Shown here: one piece after another, positions 1 through 8,579 of the stretch | How positions within the stretch are numbered: the stretch's first letter is position 1 | Layout: each line of letters begins with the position of its first letter | DNA from: Chryseobacterium sp. MFBS3-17 | Lineage (GTDB): Bacteria > Bacteroidota > Bacteroidia > Flavobacteriales > Weeksellaceae | Length of the DNA stretch: 64,000 nt | Assembly: GCF_020687745.1 (NCBI RefSeq) | Contig: NZ_JAJEWK010000010.1 | Span: 1-64,000, forward strand | Reading direction: 5' to 3' | The notes under the pieces: generated by a model | What the model was told of the DNA's origin: nothing | The model's database searches: none | The model's input: only the letters and a program-made list of their open reading frames with translations | Made by a program: the position numbers and the translations under genes

Positions 1-112
1 ACATTAAAGGTATTTTAATAGATTTTTATTGTTAACGAAAAACAAAATACAAATATTGTGTTTCTTAAATTCCGTTAATATTTTTTCTTCGGTATGTTTT
101 CTCAAAATCTCA

Positions 113-306
113 CATAACGGGCCGCGTATTGGCGATAGTGGCGGATTAGAAAGCCTAAACTTTCAATTTTGCACTAAGCTAAGCAACAGCCTTTTATTAT
201 TTTCTAAATTTATGAAAAAAGGAAATATAAAAGGCTGTTGCGACAAAAAAAGGAGAAAATTTCAATTTTTTCCTTAAACCGCCATTTCGCCAATACGATG
301 TTGGCT
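113..306 (-). repeat. attC-like imperfect palindrome (element A), 3' end of the aspartyl-protease cassette
   Basis: Read on the minus strand, this element opens with AGCCAAC (300-306) followed by an inner arm at 288-297, and closes with the matching inner arm at 125-134 and GTTATGT at 112-118. The inner arms CGTATTGGCG/CGCCAATACG are perfect 10-bp complements about 150 bp apart. The layout (outer half site, inner arm, variable middle, inner arm, outer GTT half site) is that of an integron attC site. The outer half site and its flank (TACAGCCAAC) are complementary to the start of the cassette at 1240-1249 (GTTGGCTGTA), as expected if the cassette once circularised. The middle also holds a hairpin around CAACAGCCTTTTAT. 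Nothing in 1-314 looks like a gene. Confidence 0.6.
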
Positions 307-314
307 GTAGTTTT

Positions 315-1220
315 TTATTCGTAATATTCTTTATATAAGTTGTTGTTTAGCCTGAAATAGATATTCCCATTGTCATAGTCAAGGATTATATTGAATTTGT
401 TCAGAAACGCATTCCCAAAAAAACCTGCTAATTTGTCTGTTGCATCTATTCCTTCTGTTACATTAGAAAGTGCCGCAGGTATGCGATAGAGATGTTTCTT
501 TGCAAATTCTACTTCTGGGAAAAGAACAATAGGCATTTCATATTCTACTCCATTAGAACCGAGAAATCTTGATGAACCAATTTTTGTAGCTTTATTGATG
601 AAGTCGTTCTTTTTGGCGAAAGGGGAAGCAATAGTTAACACATTGTCTGCTCCCGTATCAAGACCAAAAAGACCTTTATACTTTTTACCTTTAATAATAA
701 TTGTACTTTTTATATAGCTAGGATAAATATCAGAAGAATATAGTTTTAATTTTGTGAACTCTGTATAATTTATGCTATTGTCATTTTTTATAAAAAAATT
801 AAGTTTTAAATTGTGGTAGTCGATTTCAATAATATGTCCTTTCATTAAATCTGTTCCAAAAACTCCATCAAATTTATCTGTCTCAAAAGAGATTATAGTA
901 AATGAAATATCCTTTTTTAGGATGTTTCCAATTTTTATTTTGTTACCAGAGCTACTCTCTACTTCATTTACGCCATTCGACCCTTGATTCAAGGATTTTC
1001 CATTGATATTAAGATTTAGTTTTTTTAATGATTGTTTATTGATAACAGAACCATTGGCTCCAGTGTCAAAGAGAAATTTTATACTATCTGTTTCATTTAC
1101 TTTGCAGTAAAAGTAAATATGATTATTCTCTACTGTAAATGGTAAAGACGTAAAAGGTGTGGATTGTGCCCAAACAGATGCAGACACTAAAACCAATGAA
1201 ATTACAAATATTCTTTTCAT
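315..1220 (-). CDS. retropepsin-like aspartyl protease, exported
   Basis: A 301-residue protein with an N-terminal signal peptide (about residues 1-19, ending AQS). It has two copies of the aspartic-protease active-site motif: FDTGANGS near residue 52 and LDTGADN near residue 189. Each lies in a half of similar length, so it looks like a single-chain two-lobed enzyme of the clan AA/gag-asp-protease type seen in Bacteroidota, without the C-terminal PDZ domain some relatives carry. The substrate is unknown; it would act in the periplasm or outside the cell. Base composition is clearly more AT-rich than the core genes nearby. The gene fills a unit bounded by two attC-like elements, with its stop 9 bp from element A, which suggests acquisition as a single-gene cassette. 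Confidence 0.75.
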   Translation of the reverse strand: MKRIFVISLVLVSASVWAQSTPFTSLPFTVENNHIYFYCKVNETDSIKFLFDTGANGSVINKQSLKKLNLNINGKSLNQGSNGVNEVESSSGNKIKIGNILKKDISFTIISFETDKFDGVFGTDLMKGHIIEIDYHNLKLNFFIKNDNSINYTEFTKLKLYSSDIYPSYIKSTIIIKGKKYKGLFGLDTGADNVLTIASPFAKKNDFINKATKIGSSRFLGSNGVEYEMPIVLFPEVEFAKKHLYRIPAALSNVTEGIDATDKLAGFFGNAFLNKFNIILDYDNGNIYFRLNNNLYKEYYE

Positions 1221-1242
1221 TATGGTGTTCAGTTAAAATTAC

Positions 1243-1376
1243 AGCCAACGGTTTACGTATTGGCGATGGTGGGGCATTTGGAAAACGTCAGCCCAACATT
1301 TGCACAAATGCCCAATAGAATTACAAATGTTGAGTTTACAACTGTCAGCCCCACTATTGCCAATACGATGTTAGCG
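1243..1376 (-). repeat. attC-like imperfect palindrome (element B), between the two cassettes
   Basis: On the minus strand it starts with CGCTAAC (1370-1376), has inner arms at 1359-1367 and 1256-1264 (GCCAATACG/CGTATTGGC), and ends with GTTGGCT (1243-1249). CCCCAC/GTGGGG blocks extend the inner pairing. It shares its inner arms with element A but has different outer half sites. The left half site AGCCGCTAAC matches, as a reverse complement, the boundary of the cassette it terminates (2063-2072), while its GTT half site belongs to the next cassette. That exchange of half sites is a hallmark of site-specific cassette insertion. A short open frame across the element is an accident of the repeat. 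Confidence 0.65.
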
Positions 1377-1414
1377 GCTGTTATATTCTCTGTCCTTATT
1401 TGTTCGCACATAAT

Positions 1415-2002
1415 TTATTCAATGCTTGAAATGTCTAAATAATCTCCACTGTCATGTCCTGTGGCTACAAATAATTTGTCTTTGCTTGTCAAAAAGAGTT
1501 TCTTGTTGAGTTTCGTTCTGATAATTTCGTCAAGCGTCAACGCACAATAAGCAAGCGGTAAAATCCAGTCAAGGAATTCATAATTGTCTTCGTCTGTTTT
1601 TGCTATGTCGTCAATTTGTTGTAGCAATGGAGGTTGAGCATATCTATTCTCAGGGAAGTAAATAGGGTCGCAAGCCCAATCAATATCGTCTTTGTCATAA
1701 TTGTCTGCACCAGCTAAATAAATTGCAGGAATTTCTTTGTCATTGTCGGCAAACTTTAAAATGCCAACCCAAAGTGCAACCACACTGTCAGGAAGAGGAG
1801 AAGCTGTTACAAGATGTTGAAGCCACTCTACAATATCAGCTTGCTCTTTGTCAATGTCTAACTGTCGCAGAGCAGTCCAGTAAGGTTTAGGCGTTGTCTG
1901 TTCGTGAAAGTCTATAAACTTGTTCCAGGCATCTTTGGCTGTCAGTTTAGAAGCAAAAATCATTGTCAAGCTGTCCCAAGATTTGTCGTGTTGAAATTCC
2001 AT
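1415..2002 (-). CDS. unknown cytosolic protein, cassette gene
   Basis: A 195-residue acidic protein with no signal peptide or membrane segment. I do not recognise a family. It is rich in Asp and Trp, with a middle section of VALWVGILKFAD followed by IYLAGADNYD, and looks like a folded globular protein. It is the first gene of the cassette-like array; its stop lies about 40 bp before element B. Upstream, the cassette boundary GTTAGCGGCT and a possible promoter lie within 75-110 bp. Like many integron cassette genes it is short, single and without an obvious partner. Confidence 0.6.
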   Translation of the reverse strand: MEFQHDKSWDSLTMIFASKLTAKDAWNKFIDFHEQTTPKPYWTALRQLDIDKEQADIVEWLQHLVTASPLPDSVVALWVGILKFADNDKEIPAIYLAGADNYDKDDIDWACDPIYFPENRYAQPPLLQQIDDIAKTDEDNYEFLDWILPLAYCALTLDEIIRTKLNKKLFLTSKDKLFVATGHDSGDYLDISSIE

Positions 2003-2062
2003 GTCGTTATTTTCTAATTAATTTTTGCTGTCTGTTTAAGGATTGCACTGTCGTCAAATAAT

Positions 2063-2109
2063 AGCCGCTAACTCTTAAATATACGCAATAATACAACTTT
2101 TTTATCAAA
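2063..2109 (-). promoter_or_regulatory. cassette array boundary with possible promoter
   Basis: AGCCGCTAAC at 2063-2072 is the free outer half site that starts the first cassette; there is no second half of a palindrome on its right side, so this is where the array ends. Immediately upstream on the minus strand is TATATTTA (2076-2083), close to the flavobacterial -7 box TAnnTTTG, with TTTG (2106-2109) about 22 bp further up as a possible -33 box. If real, transcription would begin almost exactly at the cassette junction, as an integron cassette promoter does. Confidence 0.4.
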
Positions 2110-2414
2110 TTCAGTACAACATCTTTATAAAAAATCAACAAGCTGTTTATCAATCATTTAAGTGCATTATTACAATTGCGTAATTGGTATTGTTTCACCT
2201 CTGAAAAATTGCGCATATATAAATCTACAATACAAAACGCGCATTAGAGGTGCCCATCATTTTTTTATTCTTGAACCCTCTTAATCTCTCAAAGTCTGAC
2301 CCGCACTCCCCTGTTCTGCCCTGAACCTCAATCTTCGGCTTCGCACGTGAAATTCCGTACAACAAGTCCCAACATGCCTTCCGGACACCCCGTTCCTGAT
2401 GCATCCACACCCAT
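2110..2414. other. non-coding stretch, no recognised feature
   Basis: The first part (to about 2230) is AT-rich. The rest is GC-richer and open on the minus strand, but its translation resembles no protein and runs through the hairpin repeat next to it. It may be a decayed insertion or part of the neighbouring repeat. No integrase or recombinase is encoded here. Confidence 0.5.
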
Positions 2415-2503
2415 AGCCCCGATTGCAGCGGCATCCTTTTCCGGTGACGGCGCGGAGACGCCGTCACCGGAAAAGATACAGCGGAAAGCGGGAATAAGCT
2501 CCT
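2415..2503 (+). repeat. structured repeat with 17-bp perfect hairpin
   Basis: A perfect inverted repeat (CTTTTCCGGTGACGGCG at 2436-2452 against 2459-2475, 6-nt loop) is framed by CCCCGATTGCAGCGGCATC on the left and GATACAGCGGAAAGCGGGA on the right, which themselves partly pair (CCCG/CGGG, and a repeated CAGCGG). I recall units of this build (CCCGAT..GCGG..hairpin..GCGG..GCGGGA) as dispersed repeats in flavobacterial genomes, but cannot confirm that here. It sits downstream of the minus-strand SRPBCC gene and could end its transcript, though there is no long T-tract beyond the A4/T4 of the stem. Confidence 0.55.
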
Positions 2504-2552
2504 GATTTCCAGTGTGGATTTCCCAGTTCCAAAGTTTGTAGGGTCATCCCGT

Positions 2553-2978
2553 TTACTGCTCCGCAATTTCTTTTACTTTCTGGAGTGCCCTGGGGAATAT
2601 TTCCGAAAAGTGCGCCAGGTATTCATCCGTGATGTTCAGTGTGGCCGTGAGCGAAACCCTGCCGTTGTCTTCGGTAAGGTCATAATGTTCAATCGCTTCT
2701 TCGCCATAGATGGCTTCCTGTTTTTCACCCGCCAGCACTTCGCCCAGATGCCGGAAGTGCGCATGGTGCAGCGGCACCACATCTTCTACTACCCCATACA
2801 TCCCGTTTTCTCCCGGCGAGAGAAACCGGATTTCTGAACCGGGCTGCAGATCGGACTCATAGTAACTTCCCGGATAAAAAACTTCCGTCCATTCCCGGTA
2901 ATGATCGTGGTTCCAGAGGGCATCCCACACCTGCTGGCGGGACGCCTCTATGTCTATGGTAAACTGTATTTTTCTCAT
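2553..2978 (-). CDS. SRPBCC/AHSA1-type ligand-binding protein
   Basis: A 141-residue single-domain protein starting MRKIQFTIDIEASRQQVWD, the typical first strand and helix of the SRPBCC (START/AHSA1) fold, followed by WTEVFYPGS and a C-terminal helix ending KVKEIAEQ. The family forms a deep hydrophobic pocket; some members bind Hsp90 or lipids, most are uncharacterised. No export signal. It is followed by the hairpin repeat and preceded by hutU on the same strand, but the 74-bp gap gives no strong case for co-transcription. Confidence 0.75.
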   Translation of the reverse strand: MRKIQFTIDIEASRQQVWDALWNHDHYREWTEVFYPGSYYESDLQPGSEIRFLSPGENGMYGVVEDVVPLHHAHFRHLGEVLAGEKQEAIYGEEAIEHYDLTEDNGRVSLTATLNITDEYLAHFSEIFPRALQKVKEIAEQ

Positions 2979-3052
2979 GGCTTTATTTTAAACTATAAAA
3001 TTACGCAAAAAGGGAATGTGATGGGAAATTACGCCCAATTTTCACCAACTTT

Positions 3053-5041
3053 TCAGTTTAATAAACCTTCATCTACGTTGTGAGGCAGCGTCACCTTCAG
3101 ATTGGGTTCTGCTTCCATAGCCCGTTTGATGGCGAAAACAGCGCCTTCATTCCGTGCCCAGCTTCGGCGGGCAATGCCATTATTCACATCCCAGAACAGC
3201 ATGGATTTCAGTCTGCGGTCTGCATCTGCCGAGCCATCCAGCAGCATTCCGAAACCACCGTTGATCACCTCGCCCCAGCCTACGCCGCCGCCATTGTGAA
3301 TGCTCACCCAGGTGGCCCCCCGGAAACTGTCTCCTATCACATTCTGTATGGCCATATCTGCGGTAAACCGGGATCCGTCATAGATATTGGAGGTTTCACG
3401 GTACGGAGAATCGGTACCGGACACATCATGGTGATCACGACCCAGAACTACCGCACCAATTTCCCCTCTGCTGATGGCCAGGTTAAAGGCTGCCGCTATT
3501 TTCATACGGCCCTCGGCATCTGCATACAGAATTCTGGCCTGGGAACCCACCACAAGATTATTATCCTGCGCACCTTTGATCCATTGAATATTATCCTGCA
3601 TCTGCTGTTGGATTTCTGCCGGCGACTCCCGCATCATTTCCTCCAGAACTGCACAAGCCAGATCATCGGTTTTCTTTAAATCTTCCGGCTTGCCACTGGT
3701 GCACACCCATCGGAACGGACCGAAACCATAATCAAAACACATGGGTCCCATAATGTCCTGTACATAAGACGGATATCTGAACTCACGCCCCGGCGTGGGG
3801 TGTTCTGCCATCACTGCTGCCCCTGCCCGGCCGGCTTCCAGCAGAAATGCATTTCCATAGTCAAAGAAATAGGTTCCCTGAGCAGTATGCCGGTTAATGG
3901 CTGCTGCATGTCTGCGCAGACTTTCCTGCACTTGTTCCCGGAAGCGTGCGGGCTCTTCGGCCATCATGCGGTTGGATTCTTCAAAGCTTTGTCCCGCAGG
4001 ATAATAGCCGCCTGCCCACGGATTATGGAGCGAAGTCTGATCTGAGCCAATGTCAATTTTAAGGCCGGCTTCATAGAATTTCTCCCATACTTCCACCACA
4101 TTTCCAAGATAGGCCAGTGAGACGGTTTCTTTACTCTGCTGAGCAGACCGCACCCTTTCCACCAGCGCATCGGAATTTTCAAAAATCTCATCTACCCATT
4201 TCTGCTCATGCCGGATCCGTGTGATTTTCGGGTTGACTTCTGCGCAAACCGTCACGCAGCCTGCAATATTTCCGGCCTTGGGCTGTGCGCCGCTCATGCC
4301 GCCAAGACCGGAGGTTACAAACAAGCCGCCCTGAGGTTCTTTCTTAATTTTGCGGAAGGCATTCAGCACCGTAATGGTGGTGCCGTGCACAATACCCTGC
4401 GGACCGATGTACATATAGCTCCCGGCCGTCATTTGCCCGTACTGGGTTACGCCCAGTGCATTAAACTTTTCCCAGTCATCCGGCTTGGAATAGTTCGGAA
4501 TCATCATCCCGTTCGTCACCACTACCCTGGGCGCATCTTTATGAGACGGAAAAAGTCCCATGGGATGTCCGGAATACATGACCAGCGTCTGTTCATCGGT
4601 CATTTGGGAGAGGTATTTCATGGTGAGCAGGTACTGGGCCCAGTTGCTGAACACGGCGCCATTTCCACCATAGGTAATGAGCTCATGCGGATGCTGTGCC
4701 ACGGCATAATCCAGGTTATTCTGAATCATCAACATAATAGCTTTGGCCTGCTCGGACTTGCCGGGATATTCTGAAATGGGTCTAGCCTTGATCTCGTAGT
4801 CCGGGCGGAACCGGTACATATAAATCCGGCCGTAGGTTTCCAGTTCATGGCGGAATTCCGGCAACAGTTCTGCATGAAATTCCGGATCGAAATAGCGCAG
4901 AGCGTTTCTCAGCGCGAGTTTTTTCTCTTCGTCCGTCAGAATTTCTTTACGCTTCGGGGCGTGGTTGATATGGGTTTCATAAGGTTTCGGCTGCGGAAGT
5001 GTGGCGGGTATTCCCTGCTGTATTTGTTCCTGGAATGTCAT
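3053..5041 (-). CDS. hutU: urocanate hydratase
   Basis: A 662-residue protein, longer than the roughly 560 residues of the proteobacterial enzyme but in line with the long form found in Bacteroidota. It shows the urocanase glycine-rich NAD-binding stretch (TSGLGGMSGAQPKAGN, about residue 245), ITYGGNGAVFSNWAQY near residue 122, and the C-terminal DHHDVSGTDSPYRET and SIHNGGGVGWGE segments conserved in the family. It hydrates urocanate to imidazolone propionate in the second step of histidine breakdown, using tightly bound NAD+ as an electrophile. None of hutH, hutI or hutG is adjacent, so the rest of the pathway must lie elsewhere if present. The start is followed by a plausible short leader; pcm lies upstream on the same strand. 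Confidence 0.92.
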   Translation of the reverse strand: MTFQEQIQQGIPATLPQPKPYETHINHAPKRKEILTDEEKKLALRNALRYFDPEFHAELLPEFRHELETYGRIYMYRFRPDYEIKARPISEYPGKSEQAKAIMLMIQNNLDYAVAQHPHELITYGGNGAVFSNWAQYLLTMKYLSQMTDEQTLVMYSGHPMGLFPSHKDAPRVVVTNGMMIPNYSKPDDWEKFNALGVTQYGQMTAGSYMYIGPQGIVHGTTITVLNAFRKIKKEPQGGLFVTSGLGGMSGAQPKAGNIAGCVTVCAEVNPKITRIRHEQKWVDEIFENSDALVERVRSAQQSKETVSLAYLGNVVEVWEKFYEAGLKIDIGSDQTSLHNPWAGGYYPAGQSFEESNRMMAEEPARFREQVQESLRRHAAAINRHTAQGTYFFDYGNAFLLEAGRAGAAVMAEHPTPGREFRYPSYVQDIMGPMCFDYGFGPFRWVCTSGKPEDLKKTDDLACAVLEEMMRESPAEIQQQMQDNIQWIKGAQDNNLVVGSQARILYADAEGRMKIAAAFNLAISRGEIGAVVLGRDHHDVSGTDSPYRETSNIYDGSRFTADMAIQNVIGDSFRGATWVSIHNGGGVGWGEVINGGFGMLLDGSADADRRLKSMLFWDVNNGIARRSWARNEGAVFAIKRAMEAEPNLKVTLPHNVDEGLLN

Positions 5042-5089
5042 GGAGGTTAGCGTATTTCAGATTAATGATTATTTAAAAATAAAAGCGGG

Positions 5090-5740
5090 TTACTTGCTGG
5101 TGCTTCCCAGCATGGGCACAAATTTATAGGCACCAAATTCTTCTTTCTCAAATTCCTTGTCAGATTTTTTGGTAAAGCGGGTCAGAATCTGTTCATCTGT
5201 TTTGCCCAAAGGAATGACCATCATGCCCCCTATTTTCAGCTGATGAAGCAATTGTACCGGCAACATTTCTGCGCCGCAGGTCACCAGAATTTTATCAAAC
5301 GGAGCGAAGGTAGGCAGTCCGGCAAAACCATCGCCAAAGACCTGAAATTTGGGACGCAAATGCAGTTCTTTCAGTTTTTCTGTGGAAAAATCATACAGAT
5401 CCTTCTGCCGTTCGATGGTATAGACCAAAGCGTTCATGGCCACGAGCACAGCGGTCTGGTATCCGCTTCCGGTTCCTATTTCCAGGACTTTCTCTCCGGC
5501 ACTCAGCTCCAGCAATTGGGTTTGTTCTGCCACAGTAGAGGGATGCGAAATGGTCTGCCGGGCCGCGATCGGAAATGCTCGGTCTTCATAGGCATAGTCC
5601 TCAAAAATACTTTCAATGAACAGATGACGGGGCACCTCGTTCATGGCTTTCAGCACATGCTCATCGGCAATACCTGCTTTCTCGCGAAGGTACGTTACCA
5701 GAATCTTTCTTTTTCCTTTGTGTAAAAATGAATCCTGCAT
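5090..5740 (-). CDS. pcm: protein-L-isoaspartate O-methyltransferase
   Basis: A 216-residue cytosolic enzyme with the SAM-binding motif VLEIGTGSGYQT (about residues 86-97), the upstream FPIAARQTISHPSTVAEQTQ region typical of PCMT, and the later KILVTCGAEMLP. It methylates isoaspartyl residues in damaged proteins to start their repair. Length fits the family (205-220 residues). It lies 48 bp upstream of hutU on the same strand and may be read with it. Confidence 0.92.
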   Translation of the reverse strand: MQDSFLHKGKRKILVTYLREKAGIADEHVLKAMNEVPRHLFIESIFEDYAYEDRAFPIAARQTISHPSTVAEQTQLLELSAGEKVLEIGTGSGYQTAVLVAMNALVYTIERQKDLYDFSTEKLKELHLRPKFQVFGDGFAGLPTFAPFDKILVTCGAEMLPVQLLHQLKIGGMMVIPLGKTDEQILTRFTKKSDKEFEKEEFGAYKFVPMLGSTSK

Positions 5741-5975
5741 CCCACAAAAATAGGAAATAGAATTGAGAGCCTCTTTAAATTTTCATCTAAAATCTATCAG
5801 CAAACTGCAAGCGGCACCTTTTCAGCAGGTTCAGATTCTTTAACTGCTTAAAATTAAAAATAAAAGCAGAAAATAAGCATCCCGAATAATACCGAAACAG
5901 CGCTCTGCCGGAGCCGTGCCGACCGAAATTTCAACCGATGCCGGGAACACCGGTGCTCCGGAAAATCAAAATTCT

Positions 5976-5983
5976 TATCTTTG
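5976..5983 (+). promoter_or_regulatory. -7 promoter box for the oxidoreductase gene
   Basis: TATCTTTG matches the flavobacterial -7 consensus TAnnTTTG and lies 16 bp before the ATG at 6000. This placement argues that translation begins at 6000 and not at the in-frame ATG at 5916, which would lie upstream of the transcript. No clear -33 TTG is seen. Confidence 0.6.
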
Positions 5984-5999
5984 GCAAAAGAAAAATTCT

Positions 6000-6983
6000 A
6001 TGCTCAAAGCAGGTTTGGTAGGTGCCGGTCACTTAGGCAAAATTCATCTGAAATTATTAAATCAGTCAGAAAAATACAATTTAGTGGGCTTTTATGACCC
6101 CGATGCAGAAAACGGCAGAAAACTGGAAGCGGAATTCGGCTACCGGTATTTTGAAAATTTCAACGAACTGCTGGCAGAAATTGACATGCTGGATATTGTA
6201 ACGCCCACACTGTATCATTACGATTATGCGCTGAAGGCCATTGAAAACCGCAAACATTTTTTCATTGAAAAACCGGTGACCCAAACCCTGGAACAGGCCG
6301 AAGAAATTCTGAGAAAGTGTCGTGAATTCGGCATAAAAGCGCAGGTAGGCCACGTAGAGCGGTACAACCCGGCATTTATAGGGTCAAAGGATTTCATTAA
6401 GAATCCCATGTTCATTGAAATTCACCGCCTGGCGGAGTTTAATCCCCGCGGCACCGATGTTTCCGTAGTGCTGGACCTGATGATCCATGATCTGGACATT
6501 CTGCTTTCCATAGTAAAATCACCGGTAAAAAACATCCATGCCTCCGGCGTATCCGTGGTTTCCAAATCTCCGGATATCTGCAATGCCCGCATCGAATTTG
6601 AAAACGGTTGCGTGGCCAATCTCACCACTTCACGAATTTCTATGAAAGCCATGAGAAAATCCAGATTTTTCCAGAAAGATGCTTATATCTCTGTGGATTT
6701 CCTCGAGAAAAAGTCAGAAGTGATCCGCATGAAGCCTGCTCCCGAACAACCCAGCGATTTCGACATGATTATTGAAAATGCGGAAGGCGAACGGAATCAG
6801 ATTCTGTTTGAATATCCGGACATCCGGCCGAACAATGCCATTCTGGATGAACTGGAAAGCTTCGCCACCGCGGTACTGGAAGATAAAAATGTAGAAGTTT
6901 CCCTGGAAGACGGCACAGAAGCCCTGAAAGTAGCACTGGAAATTATGAAACTGATTACTGCCCAGCCCGTTGTGAATTCATGA
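6000..6983 (+). CDS. Gfo/Idh/MocA family NAD(P)-dependent oxidoreductase
   Basis: A 327-residue protein from MLKAGLVGAGHLGKIH, with the Rossmann GxGxxG motif at once after the start, the EKPVTQT motif (about residue 92) that contains the family's conserved Lys, and a C-terminal alpha/beta dimerisation domain with HDLDILL. Family members oxidise or reduce sugars and related hydroxy compounds; the substrate cannot be told from sequence. The start at 6000 was chosen because of the promoter box at 5976 and because the Rossmann strand begins there. The stop overlaps the next start by 4 bp, so the gene heads an operon with the M23 peptidase. Confidence 0.85.
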   Translation: MLKAGLVGAGHLGKIHLKLLNQSEKYNLVGFYDPDAENGRKLEAEFGYRYFENFNELLAEIDMLDIVTPTLYHYDYALKAIENRKHFFIEKPVTQTLEQAEEILRKCREFGIKAQVGHVERYNPAFIGSKDFIKNPMFIEIHRLAEFNPRGTDVSVVLDLMIHDLDILLSIVKSPVKNIHASGVSVVSKSPDICNARIEFENGCVANLTTSRISMKAMRKSRFFQKDAYISVDFLEKKSEVIRMKPAPEQPSDFDMIIENAEGERNQILFEYPDIRPNNAILDELESFATAVLEDKNVEVSLEDGTEALKVALEIMKLITAQPVVNS

Positions 6984-7801
6984 AAAAACTGCTGCTGCTT
7001 TTCTTTCTCCTGATCGCCACCTCCGGATTTGCCCAAAGTCCATGGGACATCCGCTTTTATAACGAAGTAAAAGACGGCGTGGTGCACATCTATGCAGACA
7101 ATCAGGAGCCCATGGAGATGTCTGCCCGCTTTGAATTTAAACTCCAGAATGTAACCTCGTCCCTGCCGAGCCGGGAAATAGTAGTGGTTCCTGCAGACAC
7201 CCTGAAATTTCTGATTGCTACCCTGACGCCGGTTAAGAAGAATGCAGCCAACAAATTTTCATACACCAATACCTTTAATTTTGGCAATGCCCTGCAACAG
7301 GATTACGATCAGAATCACATCTATTCGCTGCCTTTTGAAAAAGGAAAAACCCAGCGGATCTATCAGGGTTATTACGGAAAATTCTCACACCAGAACGCCC
7401 AGGCGCTGGACTTCGACCTGCAAACAGGCGATGAAATTTTTGCCGCCCGGGAAGGAATTGTGGTAGAAACCGTGAGCCACCATCACCGCAACTGCCCCGA
7501 CATTTCCTGTGCCAAATTCAATAACCGCATCCTGATTCAGCATGAAGACGGCACCTTCGCAGATTATGCCCACCTGAAACAAAACGGCGTCTCCGTAAAA
7601 AAAGGTGATTTTGTGAGCAGAGGTCAGCTGATCGGGTATAGTGGTAATACCGGATATTCCAATGGGCCACACCTGCATTTTTCGGTCTTCATCAACCGCA
7701 TTGATGGCAGCCGCACCTACCTCCCTACTCTTTTTAAAACCTCTGAAAGCGAAGGTACTTTGCTGAAGGAAGGTCAAAAATATACCCGAAATTATGATTA
7801 A
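6980..7801 (+). CDS. M23 family murein metallopeptidase, exported
   Basis: A 273-residue protein with a signal peptide (residues 1-18, ending GFAQ). The C-terminal half is a LytM/M23 domain: HQNAQALDF carries the first zinc ligands (His set further from the Asp than in the classical HxxxD arrangement, as in a known subgroup), followed by GDEIFAAREGIV, NRILIQHEDG, and the second ligand motif GPHLHF near residue 232. Such enzymes cut peptide cross-links in peptidoglycan from the periplasm. The N-terminal 120 residues are a beta-rich domain of unknown role. It overlaps both neighbours (4 bp upstream, 8 bp downstream), so the three are translated together. Confidence 0.85.
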   Translation: MKKLLLLFFLLIATSGFAQSPWDIRFYNEVKDGVVHIYADNQEPMEMSARFEFKLQNVTSSLPSREIVVVPADTLKFLIATLTPVKKNAANKFSYTNTFNFGNALQQDYDQNHIYSLPFEKGKTQRIYQGYYGKFSHQNAQALDFDLQTGDEIFAAREGIVVETVSHHHRNCPDISCAKFNNRILIQHEDGTFADYAHLKQNGVSVKKGDFVSRGQLIGYSGNTGYSNGPHLHFSVFINRIDGSRTYLPTLFKTSESEGTLLKEGQKYTRNYD

Positions 7802-8570
7802 AAGATCCACTATACTCCTCATTTTGCTGCCTGTTCTCTTTTGGGCACAACAGATCAATAACAGCCTTACCGGCTACTATCAGCAAAAAGGGGATACAAG
7901 TTTCTACCCCTATTTTTCCTTCGATGGCAATGGCAAAGTAGATATTTCCGGATATGGGACCGAAGATTTCTTCGTGAAAAATGACAGCGTATTTATTTTT
8001 ACAGATAAAACCGATGTCTTCATTTTTAAACTGAAAGGCAATCAGCTTACAGGCCTCGCTACCGGTTATGTGAAAGGAGAACGCTGGCAGAAAAAAGATT
8101 CTGCCGTGACCAACAACCGGCGGGATGATGCAGCTGCACAACGCACAGCCGTACTGCTGAATGAATATTATTTGCGCACGGCCAAAAACCGGGATTTCAC
8201 CATGCTTTTTGACGAAGATGCAAACCATAAATATGCGGACACACTGAACGATTTGTGCGGAAAAGGTTTGATGAAAGCCTGCAAAGAATTTTTTGCCCTC
8301 AGGCTGATGAACTTGTCCGGCGGTGTATCTCAGTTGCTTTCCGGAAAGAAAACGAGCATAACAAAAAACCCCGAACTGGAAGGTTTGGCGCAAAAAATCA
8401 TTCAATCCGGCGATGCAGATGGCTATCTGCTGATGGGCAGTTATTTACAAGCAACCGGAAAGGAGCAGGAAGCCCGGGAACAATTTGAGAAAGCCGCAGA
8501 GGAAGGCAGTACAAAAGCTGCTTTGTTGCTGTGGCAAATGGAAATTGCAGAAGAAGAATCAGAACTTTAA
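7794..8570 (+). CDS. unknown exported protein with Sel1-like helical repeats
   Basis: A 258-residue protein with a signal peptide (IKRSTILLILLPVLFWAQQ). The N-terminal half is beta-rich (TGYYQQKGDTSFYPYF, then a GKVDISGYG strand); the C-terminal half contains short helical repeats (DADGYLLMGSYLQATGKEQ and QFEKAAEEGSTKAALLLWQM) like Sel1/TPR units that usually bind partner proteins. Cysteines lie at about 157 and 165 (LCGKGLMKACK). It overlaps the M23 peptidase and precedes the beta-lactamase by 9 bp, which suggests a cell-wall-related role, but no function can be named. Confidence 0.7.
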   Translation: MIKRSTILLILLPVLFWAQQINNSLTGYYQQKGDTSFYPYFSFDGNGKVDISGYGTEDFFVKNDSVFIFTDKTDVFIFKLKGNQLTGLATGYVKGERWQKKDSAVTNNRRDDAAAQRTAVLLNEYYLRTAKNRDFTMLFDEDANHKYADTLNDLCGKGLMKACKEFFALRLMNLSGGVSQLLSGKKTSITKNPELEGLAQKIIQSGDADGYLLMGSYLQATGKEQEAREQFEKAAEEGSTKAALLLWQMEIAEEESEL

Positions 8571-8579
8571 ACACATCGC

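Noticed and set aside
29-277. Plus-strand open frame of 82 codons
   Set aside because: It runs across the attC-like element and its inner hairpin; composition is that of the repeat, with no plausible protein features.
1260-1442. Plus-strand open frame of 60 codons
   Set aside because: Lies inside element B and the tail of the cassette gene; encodes the palindrome on both arms.
2225-2566. Minus-strand open frame of 113 codons
   Set aside because: It spans the 17-bp hairpin repeat and overlaps the end of the SRPBCC gene; the translation is Arg/Ser-rich with no recognisable fold.
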